A stretch of 8,459 nucleotides of DNA from Eubacteriales bacterium (GCA_028709565.1 JAQVWU010000108.1:1-8459), one strand, 5' to 3'; shown: positions 1 through 5,919, numbered from the stretch's first letter. Numbers and translations: made by a program. Notes: generated by a model not told the origin, from the letters alone.

Positions 1-492
1 CAGATCGTCCGGGCTCAGCCGGATTCGCTTGGCGAACAGGCGAAAATCACGGCGTTCAAGGTAACCGCCCAGGTTTCGTTTGCGCTCTTTTGCCAAAGCG
101 ACAAACCGGGGGAAATATTCTAAAAAAAACGGATAACGGTCATTTGACCATGCCCTTGATTTGTCGGAATACGTGAATCCGAACCGTGGTATTAATTGCA
201 GATAACGCGCAAATTTATCGCCGTGCTTTTTCATCGGCTCGCTTCCGTTTGCAAGCCATGCCAGGTAATCTCCGGTATACAGACGCGGGCTTTCTCCGTA
301 GTCATCAGGACTGCTATACATGTTCCCGAGGATTTCTATCGTGCAGCCGTATATTTGCATACAGCCTTCCCGTGTTTCGGGATCTTCCACATCGGCGAGA
401 GAAATCTCAGGCGGCACTATATGTGTGCCGAATTGCCAGATAACGCGCTGATAATCGCCCGCAAACTCCGTTTGATTGGGGTCAAATATCAT
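1..492 (-). CDS. Unrecognised protein, 3'-truncated by window edge
   Basis: An open frame of 164 codons runs without a stop from an ATG at 492-490 to the left edge of the window, so the C-terminus is missing. The start is well supported: AAAGGAG lies 7 nt upstream (500-506). The protein begins MIFDPNQTEFAGDYQRVIWQ. It is soluble-looking, rich in aromatic residues (Tyr, Phe, Trp), with no signal peptide or membrane segment, and becomes basic towards the visible end (KERKRN near residue 136, then RRDFRLFAKRIRL). I recognise no family and no catalytic motif. It starts 51 nt after the stop of the large HTH/kinase-like fusion gene with no terminator-like hairpin between them, so the two are probably co-transcribed from the promoter near 3338. 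Its role may therefore be linked to the fusion protein, but that rests on position only. That the frame is coding is fairly secure from its length, ribosome binding site and operon position. Confidence 0.8.
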   Translation of the reverse strand, partial: MIFDPNQTEFAGDYQRVIWQFGTHIVPPEISLADVEDPETREGCMQIYGCTIEILGNMYSSPDDYGESPRLYTGDYLAWLANGSEPMKKHGDKFARYLQLIPRFGFTYSDKSRAWSNDRYPFFLEYFPRFVALAKERKRNLGGYLERRDFRLFAKRIRLSPDDL

Positions 493-543
493 AAATGTGC
501 TCCTTTGTTTCGAGTTCCGATATACAGCTGTTTTTCGTGCCGA

Positions 544-3195
544 TTAGCTTTCCGCCGCAAAACTTTCATATGCCCGGATGGCTTTATCTCTCATCCCAAA
601 GTCATAGATGCCCCGGTTAATCAGACGGATTGTAAAAAACATATGCTCCATGACGGCAATTTTATAATCGTTCATAAACGTTTTGTAAGAATAGCCTTTA
701 ATGCTTTCGCTGAGACAACCGTAATAGAAATCCAGCAGAGGCTGCGCTTTTCTTACGTCCGGTTCAATATGCAGCGCGACGAGCATCGCCAGATCCTCGC
801 CGGGCAGCCCCAGCCGCACCGCCCCGAGCCCGTCAAACTTGACGGTGTTATCCGGTTCTTTCGAAATATAAACCGTACCGGGGTGCATATCACCGTGAAT
901 CACCGTGACGTTCTTTGCGGCCCGGAATCTCGATTCGACAAGCGGTAAATATTCATTTTTCAAACGCTCAACGGCTTCGGTAAAACAATCAAGCTGCCGC
1001 GGCGTGATGTGATTCTCAAAACGTTTATCAAAGGCTTCCCACACCTTGGGGACCTCTCCGGCTTCTTCGTTTTGCCTGTATTTCAAAAAATCCCTTTCCA
1101 TCATAGCGATATGGGCTGCCAGGTTCTCTTTTGTTTCAAATCGCCACTCAGGGCCGATTTTACCGAAGGCGTCGGTGTTTTCCCAAAACGCGGCATGCCA
1201 TTGCGCTGCGGCCTTTAAAATCGACCGGTAGTGACGGCGTACAAAAATCCCCTGTTCGCTGTCCTCATCGTAGTGCAGACCCCGGATATAATCTTTGCTT
1301 AAATCTTCTTTGATAATCACCTTTTTTTCAAGATCAAGCTCCAGTATCTCCGGAATGGACTGCTGAACATAGGAGCGTATCGTATCATAACGATATAATT
1401 CGGTATCGTCGTCATTTTCCTCGTATGTTTTATGAATGACACGGCATATTGTTATCCCGTTGTTTTCTTTTTCTTTTAATAAATCAATTATTCTTTTCGC
1501 CCTTTCGGCATTTTCCGACTCCTCCCTCAACGTTTCGTCAAGCAGAAGAATCTGTGCTTCACGCATCCCTTTGCCGCTGCCCGAACCTAAAAAGCCGGAA
1601 ACGCCTTGCTTCAGGAGCTCTTCTTTGAATAGATGCAGGCGTTCGGCAAAGCCGCGGCAGGATTCGGCTGTTTTGGCGAGCAGGGCGGCAATTTCCCCGT
1701 CCGCAAAATCCTGACACCCGGTAAGGTATGCGGCGGCGCAGCGGCGGGCGTCCACCAGCTGATAAACGGTGGACAGATGAACGTCAAAACGGCGGTCAAG
1801 GTCGTTTTGCGGGCAGTCTTCGCTCCACAGGCTGTCGTTGGCAAGTCCCGCCATCCATTTTGCATACCCCTGTTTTCCCTGAAAATAGCCGTCCCGAGGC
1901 GGCGCCTCGAATGAATCGACAAAGGCGCACAGCGAACCGTTTAGAATTTCAATATCGGCGGGTTTTTCGTGTTTCTCACCGAAATGCGTTATCAGAAAGG
2001 GCCAGTTTTCCGTTTCGGGATACTCGTTTTCATCGGTCCTGTCGCCGTCGAAATAGGTGCGGCAGTATAACGTTTTGCCGTTGTCGCTGTATCCGGTAAT
2101 CACGCCCCATTCCGCCGCGCCCCGCAGATTGATGGCGACAACGGGCCTGCCTCGCAGTATGTCGGCGACAATCCGCCTGCGTTCGGCGCTGCGTTCATCC
2201 TTGTCAAGCCGGCACGCCCACACCGGTTCGTACCCAACGGCGTTATACAGCGGCATGTCATACGAGTAGGCCACCAGCGCGTCAAGGGCGCTCCAGTCCC
2301 AGACCTCGCAAAAAACAACGCGCCAGCAGGCCCCCGACATACCCATAATTTGCTCATAAGTATATTTTTCTCCCATGAACGTTAAAGCGGCATACAGCGC
2401 GCCCGCCCATGTGCAGGGCATGGTGTTACCCCATCGCAGGTGTATTACACCGGGCAGTATGCAGGAGGATGTGTCGACCGGTTCAAGCGCCGTGCGGCTG
2501 TCGGTATAGCGCAGCGCGCCGTTTTCCCTGCAGCTGATGACATGAATCCCGGTTTTGTTCATGTAGATTACAGTCAGGTATTCCGGTTGGTCAACGCCGG
2601 GAGAGGAGGGGAAGGTTTCGTGATTGACATGGATTTCATCCCACCTGAAATACTCGTAATGCTCCATCTTTTGCATAACCGGTTTGTATTTTTCGCCGGT
2701 TCCGTAATAGGCGCCGACGATTTCAAACCCGTCTTTGGCGGTCAGCCCCTTGGATGTGAAATCCAGTTCCAGCGTTTCCCCCTGAGGCGCGAACGCATAA
2801 AATGTACCGTCCGGCGTGCGGTATTTTACGGTCAGCACAAACACCGCCGGACCTTCCACAGAAAGACCGCCGATGGGGCAGACCGCCTTGAAGCTCAGCC
2901 GGTTTCCCACAACGGCGCGGTTTAATACATCGGTAACGACGATATAGCTGTCGCCGCAGGTGTATCGCGCGTCCGCAATAAAGAGCTCCTGCGGCATCAG
3001 AATGGAATCGATGGTGGTGCCCAGCAGCGCCGCAACAGCCGGGAGCAGGGCGGTCTCGGGCAGACATTTACCGTTTTCCCATTTGGAAACGGCCTGGGGC
3101 GAAACGCCCAGCGCCTCGGCGAACCTCTCGCCGGTCAGTCCCTTTTCACGGCGAAGCAGTGCGATGCGGTTACCGATTTTATAATTGTCAAGCAT
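544..3195 (-). CDS. XRE-HTH / C39-BtrH-like / aminoglycoside-phosphotransferase-like fusion protein
   Basis: An 883-residue multidomain protein. Residues 1-68 form an XRE-type helix-turn-helix (ALGVSPQAVSKWENGK near 28-43). Residues 69-245 are an unassigned, strand-rich segment. Residues 246-430 resemble the papain-fold-like C39/BtrH N-terminal group, with Cys261 in PCTWAGALYAAL and a GVITGYSDNGKTLY strand pair at 364-377. Residues 435-575 are helical and match the tails of the two related proteins upstream. Residues 580-883 are an aminoglycoside-phosphotransferase-like kinase: possible ATP-binding Lys589, HGD at 767-769 and Asp788. The usual Asn of HxDxxxxN is Thr774, so activity may be altered. 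The likely role is a cytoplasmic DNA-binding regulator carrying sensor or enzyme modules; the substrate is unknown. AAGGAG lies 8 nt before the ATG. The gene has its own promoter with palindromes, suggesting autoregulation. HTH and kinase-like calls are secure; the C39/BtrH call is moderate. Confidence 0.85.
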   Translation of the reverse strand: MLDNYKIGNRIALLRREKGLTGERFAEALGVSPQAVSKWENGKCLPETALLPAVAALLGTTIDSILMPQELFIADARYTCGDSYIVVTDVLNRAVVGNRLSFKAVCPIGGLSVEGPAVFVLTVKYRTPDGTFYAFAPQGETLELDFTSKGLTAKDGFEIVGAYYGTGEKYKPVMQKMEHYEYFRWDEIHVNHETFPSSPGVDQPEYLTVIYMNKTGIHVISCRENGALRYTDSRTALEPVDTSSCILPGVIHLRWGNTMPCTWAGALYAALTFMGEKYTYEQIMGMSGACWRVVFCEVWDWSALDALVAYSYDMPLYNAVGYEPVWACRLDKDERSAERRRIVADILRGRPVVAINLRGAAEWGVITGYSDNGKTLYCRTYFDGDRTDENEYPETENWPFLITHFGEKHEKPADIEILNGSLCAFVDSFEAPPRDGYFQGKQGYAKWMAGLANDSLWSEDCPQNDLDRRFDVHLSTVYQLVDARRCAAAYLTGCQDFADGEIAALLAKTAESCRGFAERLHLFKEELLKQGVSGFLGSGSGKGMREAQILLLDETLREESENAERAKRIIDLLKEKENNGITICRVIHKTYEENDDDTELYRYDTIRSYVQQSIPEILELDLEKKVIIKEDLSKDYIRGLHYDEDSEQGIFVRRHYRSILKAAAQWHAAFWENTDAFGKIGPEWRFETKENLAAHIAMMERDFLKYRQNEEAGEVPKVWEAFDKRFENHITPRQLDCFTEAVERLKNEYLPLVESRFRAAKNVTVIHGDMHPGTVYISKEPDNTVKFDGLGAVRLGLPGEDLAMLVALHIEPDVRKAQPLLDFYYGCLSESIKGYSYKTFMNDYKIAVMEHMFFTIRLINRGIYDFGMRDKAIRAYESFAAES

Positions 3196-3225
3196 GACGG
3201 CAACTCCTTTTTATTTGATGTTTCT

Positions 3226-3231
3226 ATTATA
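3226..3231 (-). promoter_or_regulatory. Possible second -10 box close to the HTH-fusion gene
   Basis: A perfect TATAAT reads on the minus strand at 3231-3226, about 31 nt before the ATG. At 17-nt spacing the -35 position (3249-3254) reads TGGAAT, a poor match, so this would be a weak or activator-dependent promoter. It overlaps the 6-bp inverted repeat at 3229-3245. Confidence 0.35.
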
Positions 3232-3245
3232 CCGGCAGTCGGTAT
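3229..3245. promoter_or_regulatory. Inverted repeat ATACCG-N5-CGGTAT, candidate operator
   Basis: The 17-bp sequence ATACCGGCAGTCGGTAT has perfect 6-bp half-sites separated by 5 bp. It overlaps the second TATAAT of the HTH-fusion gene. The size and symmetry suit an XRE-type dimer, and the gene downstream encodes one. Binding is inference; a 6-bp repeat alone could arise by chance. Confidence 0.4.
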
Positions 3246-3285
3246 CAGATTCCATACATCACGAATTAAAGATTTAGGCGTAAAA

Positions 3286-3300
3286 TCAACCTCAGGTTGA
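3286..3300. promoter_or_regulatory. Perfect palindrome TCAACCT-n-AGGTTGA, candidate operator
   Basis: The half-sites are 7 bp and perfect, separated by one base. The palindrome begins about 10 nt downstream of the -10 box at 3315-3310, so it sits on the initially transcribed region, a classic repressor position. A TTTT follows it on the minus strand, so a weak terminator for metG is the alternative. As RNA only 5 bp could form around a 5-nt loop, and a terminator here would also stop transcripts from the promoter just upstream, so an operator fits better. Confidence 0.5.
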
Positions 3301-3309
3301 TATGGATTT

Positions 3310-3338
3310 ATTATACATCGATTTGTTTGCCGAATCAA
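3310..3338 (-). promoter_or_regulatory. Sigma-70-type promoter of the HTH-fusion gene
   Basis: On the minus strand TTGATT (3338-3333) and TATAAT (3315-3310) are separated by exactly 17 nt. The -10 is perfect and the -35 matches 4 of 6 consensus bases. It lies 14 nt after the metG stop and gives a 5' leader of roughly 105-110 nt before the ATG at 3195. Confidence 0.7.
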
Positions 3339-3351
3339 TACATATGCTGTG

Positions 3352-4947
3352 TTATCCCGAAATTTTCTTTAACCGTTCGAACAGTATATCTGTTTCAGGC
3401 AAAGCATATCCCGGCGAAACCCATTGCGGACGCCAAATGCGCCTTAACGCAAGCCAATCGAATATTTTAGCGGAGGAGAAGGGCAGAAACGGCTCAAGCA
3501 AAACAGATAGATTCGCTATAATCTGGACACAGTTAAACAGTGTCTTCCCGCATTTTTGTTCGTCGTTATGTCTGGTTTTCCACGGTTCATTCATATCATA
3601 ATACCGGTTGCCGAATCTGACAAATGCGAATATCGAGTCAAGCGCTTCTTTAAACTGTCCGTTTTCGATTTTATCGCCGACCACGGTGTATAATCCGTTT
3701 ATTTGCGCGGCTATTTCATCCTCAGTTATTCCGTTCGGCACGGTATTATTTTGATATTTGGCTATAAACGCAAGCGTGCGGTTCACGAAATTCCCGTAAG
3801 CGCCCAGCAGCTCATTATTGTTGCGCTCCGCAAATTCATGCCATGAGAAGTCGGTATCGCGCTTTTCCGGTCCGTTGGCAATGAAGAAATAACGCAGCGC
3901 GTCGGGGTTATAGCGATACACAATGTCTTTTGCCCAAATCGCCCAATTTTGGCTGGTCGATATTTTTTTACCTTCCAGCGTAATATATTCGCTTGAAATG
4001 ATATCGTCCGGCAGACGAAGACCTCCGCCATGCCCCAACAGCAGCGACGGCAGAATTATGGTATGAAACGGAATATTGTCTTTACCGTGTACATAATAGT
4101 GGCGGGCATTGGCTCCGAATAACTCTTCAAAAGGGATACCGCGCTCTTCACATACGGCTTTGCCGGCGGATAAATATCCCAGCACATTCTCCGCCCAGAT
4201 ATAGATTTTTTTATTTTCATAACCCGGTTTTGGAACGTCAATCCCCCAGTCGAGGGTACGGGTAATGGCGCGGTCACGCAGCCCTTCGTCGACATAACGT
4301 TTTGTAAAGGCTATGGCGTTTTTACGCCATTTCGGATGCGCGTCAAAATACGCTCTCAGTTCCTTTTCCAATTTGGTTATCGCAATGAACAGTTCGGTGG
4401 AATCCGCAAGGGAAAGGACGCCGCCGCAGTCGGCGCAGCGCGGATCAATGACGGCATCGATTTCCATGATCCCCCCGCAGACCTCGCACTGATCGCCTCT
4501 TGTCTGCGCGCCGCATACCGGACATTTGCCCAGAATCAGGCGGTCGGTCAGCGCTTTATGGCAGGCGGGGCAGAAGGCCTGTTTAACCGTTTTTTCATAA
4601 ACATATGCTCCTTCATACAGTTTGGCGTGGAAACGCCGGACAAAATCTCTGTGTTGTTCGCTTGATGTTTTTGTATACAGATCATAACTGAACCCCAGCG
4701 CGCCAAACACCGACACAAACTCGTCGTGAAAATAATCGCTGATTTCCCGCGGCGTTCGCCCTTCCTGTTTGGCGCGGATTGTCACGGGCGTACCGTGGCA
4801 GTCGCTGCCCGATACATAAAACACCGGATTCCCTTTAAGCCGATAGTATCTTGCCAGCACATCTCCCGGCAGGAGCCCGGCAATATGCCCGATGTGAAGC
4901 GATCCGTTAGCATATGGCCAGGCACCGCCGATCAAAATATTTTTCAT
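3352..4947 (-). CDS. metG: Methionyl-tRNA synthetase, short form without EMAP-like domain
   Basis: Class I aminoacyl-tRNA synthetase charging tRNA-Met with methionine in the cytoplasm. Using the start at 4947 the protein has 531 residues. The Rossmann domain opens MKNILIGGAWPYANG and has HIGH at 18-21. The connective insert carries four zinc-knuckle-like pairs (C126/C129, C142/C145, C154/C157, C171/C174), as in the E. coli/archaeal-like MetRS group. YVHGKDNIPFH at 285-295 is typical of the family, and the KMSKS-type signature is KISTS at 328-332. The helical anticodon-binding domain has N453 and W456 in YYDMNEPWK. It ends soon after that domain, so the C-terminal tRNA-binding domain found in many ~650-residue bacterial MetRS is absent. 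The start at 4947 has GAGG 6 nt upstream; an in-frame ATG at 4959 overlaps that site and lacks its own. A methionine T-box leader controls the gene. Confidence 0.96.
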   Translation of the reverse strand: MKNILIGGAWPYANGSLHIGHIAGLLPGDVLARYYRLKGNPVFYVSGSDCHGTPVTIRAKQEGRTPREISDYFHDEFVSVFGALGFSYDLYTKTSSEQHRDFVRRFHAKLYEGAYVYEKTVKQAFCPACHKALTDRLILGKCPVCGAQTRGDQCEVCGGIMEIDAVIDPRCADCGGVLSLADSTELFIAITKLEKELRAYFDAHPKWRKNAIAFTKRYVDEGLRDRAITRTLDWGIDVPKPGYENKKIYIWAENVLGYLSAGKAVCEERGIPFEELFGANARHYYVHGKDNIPFHTIILPSLLLGHGGGLRLPDDIISSEYITLEGKKISTSQNWAIWAKDIVYRYNPDALRYFFIANGPEKRDTDFSWHEFAERNNNELLGAYGNFVNRTLAFIAKYQNNTVPNGITEDEIAAQINGLYTVVGDKIENGQFKEALDSIFAFVRFGNRYYDMNEPWKTRHNDEQKCGKTLFNCVQIIANLSVLLEPFLPFSSAKIFDWLALRRIWRPQWVSPGYALPETDILFERLKKISG

Positions 4948-4988
4948 CAGTTTCCTCATTTCATGTAGATTTTATAATACCGGTAACA

Positions 4989-5045
4989 GAAAACAAAAAC
5001 CGCGCCCTCACCCCCGGGTAATAAATTACCAAGGGACGAGAGCGC
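4989..5045 (-). terminator. Conditional intrinsic terminator of the metG T-box
   Basis: The RNA hairpin has GCGCUCUC...GUCCC on the 5' arm and GGGGGUGAGGGCGC on the 3' arm (G-U pairs included). It is extended by GGUAA-UUUA-UUACC at the tip and followed by GG and UUUUUGUUU. Its 5' arm contains CUCUCGU and CCCU, the same bases needed by the antiterminator, so the two folds are mutually exclusive. Full termination is expected when tRNA-Met is charged. Confidence 0.92.
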
Positions 5046-5189
5046 ACTCACGTGTTACCACCCTGATTCGCCGGGTTTTCACAAACCGGGCCTTATCGGG
5101 TTCGGATAAAAATATTATCGAAACCCTGTCGCTGTTACGAGCGATCCCGTCGTAGCCTAAAGTTTCCTCTCGGTACGCTGCTCCAAGAC

Positions 5190-5192
5190 CAT
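5190..5192 (-). promoter_or_regulatory. T-box specifier codon AUG (Met)
   Basis: In the 3' strand of the Stem I internal loop the RNA reads GAAC-AUG-G, with AGUA on the opposite strand. AUG is the only reading that agrees with the downstream methionyl-tRNA synthetase gene. The U in the T-box UGGU fits a discriminator base A. Confidence 0.85.
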
Positions 5193-5276
5193 GTTCGGCA
5201 GTGATGTTGCTTTGTCTGCTCTCAGCAAACGCAGACCTCTCTGTAAAAGCTCACACCGCTTACTCTTTCTCTTCTT

Positions 5277-5292
5277 CCGCCGTCACCGGCGG
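5277..5292 (-). other. Extra GNRA-capped hairpin at the 5' end of the T-box leader
   Basis: The RNA CCGCCG-GUGA-CGGCGG forms six G-C pairs closed by a GUGA (GNRA-type) tetraloop. It lies between the presumed transcript start and the first Stem I strand, where T-box leaders often have only single-stranded RNA. It may protect the 5' end or keep Stem I from misfolding; this is inference. Confidence 0.6.
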
Positions 5293-5326
5293 TTTGCGCA
5301 TTTAAGTGTTTTATTCGGTTTACAAT

Positions 5327-5355
5327 ATTATACTCAATAATAGAAAGAAATGCAA
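5327..5355 (-). promoter_or_regulatory. Promoter of the T-box/metG unit
   Basis: On the minus strand TTGCAT (5355-5350) and a perfect TATAAT (5332-5327) are separated by 17 nt. The -35 box matches only TTG of the consensus. It lies about 50 nt after the stop of the 70-codon gene. No terminator is visible in between, so read-through from upstream into the T-box is also possible. The AT-rich palindrome AATTATATAATT (5354-5365) overlaps the -35 edge. Confidence 0.7.
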
Positions 5356-5403
5356 TTATATAATTTATTTTGTCTGTTGATAATAATAAAGCAACGGAGT
5401 TTA

Positions 5404-5616
5404 TTACCGTATCGGAGCTGCCCGAGAATCAAGATAATTGTCAATATCATGATTGATATATTGATAACCCGTTGTGTGCAGCACATCATAGAACTCGCGG
5501 ATATAATCAAATACGCCGTATTTGTTGAACAACTCTGAAACTTCCTTACCGGTCAGGGATTTATGAATCTTGTAATTTTCCATACAAAAAACAATAAACG
5601 CATTTTCTTTACTCAT
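5404..5616 (-). CDS. Small DUF3791-family protein
   Basis: A 70-residue acidic protein without membrane segments. The pattern of FIVFCMENYK, then TGKEVSELFNKYGVFDYI, then YDVLHTTGYQYINHDIDNYL matches the DUF3791 family as I know it from Firmicutes genomes. Family members often lie beside a second small protein and a DUF3990 protein in toxin-antitoxin-like clusters; their biochemical function is not established. The start ATG at 5616 has GGGAG 8 nt upstream, overlapping the TAG stop of the preceding 84-codon gene, so the two are probably translationally linked. No DUF3990-like or other toxin gene is visible on either side: upstream is the 84-codon gene and downstream is the metG promoter. Coding status is firm, family assignment good, function unknown. 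Confidence 0.85.
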   Translation of the reverse strand: MSKENAFIVFCMENYKIHKSLTGKEVSELFNKYGVFDYIREFYDVLHTTGYQYINHDIDNYLDSRAAPIR

Positions 5617-5628
5617 TGATATCTCTCC

Positions 5629-5883
5629 CTAAACACCGGGATATTCTATTACCCCGGTCTTTTGCTCCTGCTCGAAAAGAGAGTATAGCATGTGCGTACT
5701 GTAATGCCAAACCTTTGTGTCCTCCTGTTCAAGGTCAGCGTAAAGCCCGGAGGCATACAGTTTTATTATGGCTTCCTCTTCCGAAACATTTTGCTTTACG
5801 GCAATCATTTCAATCAAATCAACGCTTATAATCGGCAATAACGCGTTAAATTGCTCCTGATTCCATTCTGTCCTGTCTATCAT
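5629..5883 (-). CDS. Small conserved-looking protein paired with the DUF3791 gene
   Basis: An 84-residue acidic, mostly helical protein with no signal or membrane segment. Recognisable stretches are LIEMIAVKQNVSEEEAIIKLYASGLYADLE (residues about 23-52) and VWHYSTHMLYSLFEQEQ (about 58-74). The overall pattern resembles small Firmicutes proteins that sit next to DUF3791 genes in toxin-antitoxin-like pairs, but I cannot give a precise family. The ATG at 5883 follows the GyrI-like fusion gene by 67 nt. Its best ribosome binding site is GAGG at 5897-5894, a rather long 10 nt from the start, and part of it lies in a 7-bp hairpin (5889-5919) that could lower initiation. The DUF3791 gene follows after 12 nt. 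A cognate toxin is not visible, so an antitoxin role would be speculation. Confidence 0.82.
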   Translation of the reverse strand: MIDRTEWNQEQFNALLPIISVDLIEMIAVKQNVSEEEAIIKLYASGLYADLEQEDTKVWHYSTHMLYSLFEQEQKTGVIEYPGV

Positions 5884-5888
5884 ATTTT

Positions 5889-5919
5889 ACCGTCCTCGAT
5901 GTTCGATAATTCGGACGGT
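5889..5919 (-). repeat. Inverted repeat covering the ribosome binding site of the 84-codon gene
   Basis: The RNA ACCGUCC (5919-5913) and GGACGGU (5895-5889) form a perfect 7-bp stem with a 17-nt loop. The 3' arm contains two bases of the GAGG site and ends 5 nt before the ATG. No U tract follows, so it is not an intrinsic terminator. Translational control, an operator, or chance remain possible. Confidence 0.5.

Larger units (their letters stand above)
4990..5320 (-). promoter_or_regulatory. T-box leader specific for tRNA-Met, upstream of metG
   Basis: This leader senses uncharged tRNA-Met and lets transcription continue into metG. The T-box AGGGTGGTAACACG is at 5064-5051. AGGG pairs with CCCU and ACGUGAG with CUCUCGU (one mismatch), leaving the 7-nt bulge UGGUAAC, whose UGGU can pair with tRNA ACCA. 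Stem I contains the loop-E strands AGUA and GAA. Between them lie the helices GCGGUG/CACUGC and GCUUU/AAAGC, and a distal hairpin GUCUGC/GCAGAC with the AGAGAG and GCUGAGAG motifs. GAA is followed by C and AUG (5192-5190), read as the Met specifier. A long stem III (GGGUUUCGAUAA with UUAUCCGAACCC, 5126-5098) follows. Transcript start near 5320 is inferred from the promoter. Confidence 0.95.

Noticed and set aside
196..948. 250-codon open frame on the plus strand
   Set aside because: It runs antisense to the HTH/kinase-like fusion gene and the left-edge gene, has no ribosome binding site or recognisable domain, and its composition is explained by the opposite-strand codons.
1567..1600. Walker-A-like glycine run (GSGSGKG, residues 537-543 of the 883-aa protein)
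   Set aside because: The spacing is one residue short of GxxxxGK and Ser/Thr does not follow the Lys. It aligns with a turn in the helical tails of the paralogues, so it is not taken as a nucleotide site.
3286..3300. Palindrome plus TTTT as an intrinsic terminator for metG
   Set aside because: The RNA stem would be only about 5 bp around a 5-nt loop, with a short U run, and it lies downstream of the promoter of the next gene. An operator fits better.
4978..4988. ATACCGGTAAC near the metG start as a copy of the 3229-3245 operator
   Set aside because: Only the short palindrome TACCGGTA is present and the half-site spacing differs, so the resemblance is probably chance.
5889..5919. Inverted repeat as a terminator for the GyrI-like fusion gene
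   Set aside because: No U tract follows the stem; the next bases are AAAAU and then the start codon of the 84-codon gene.
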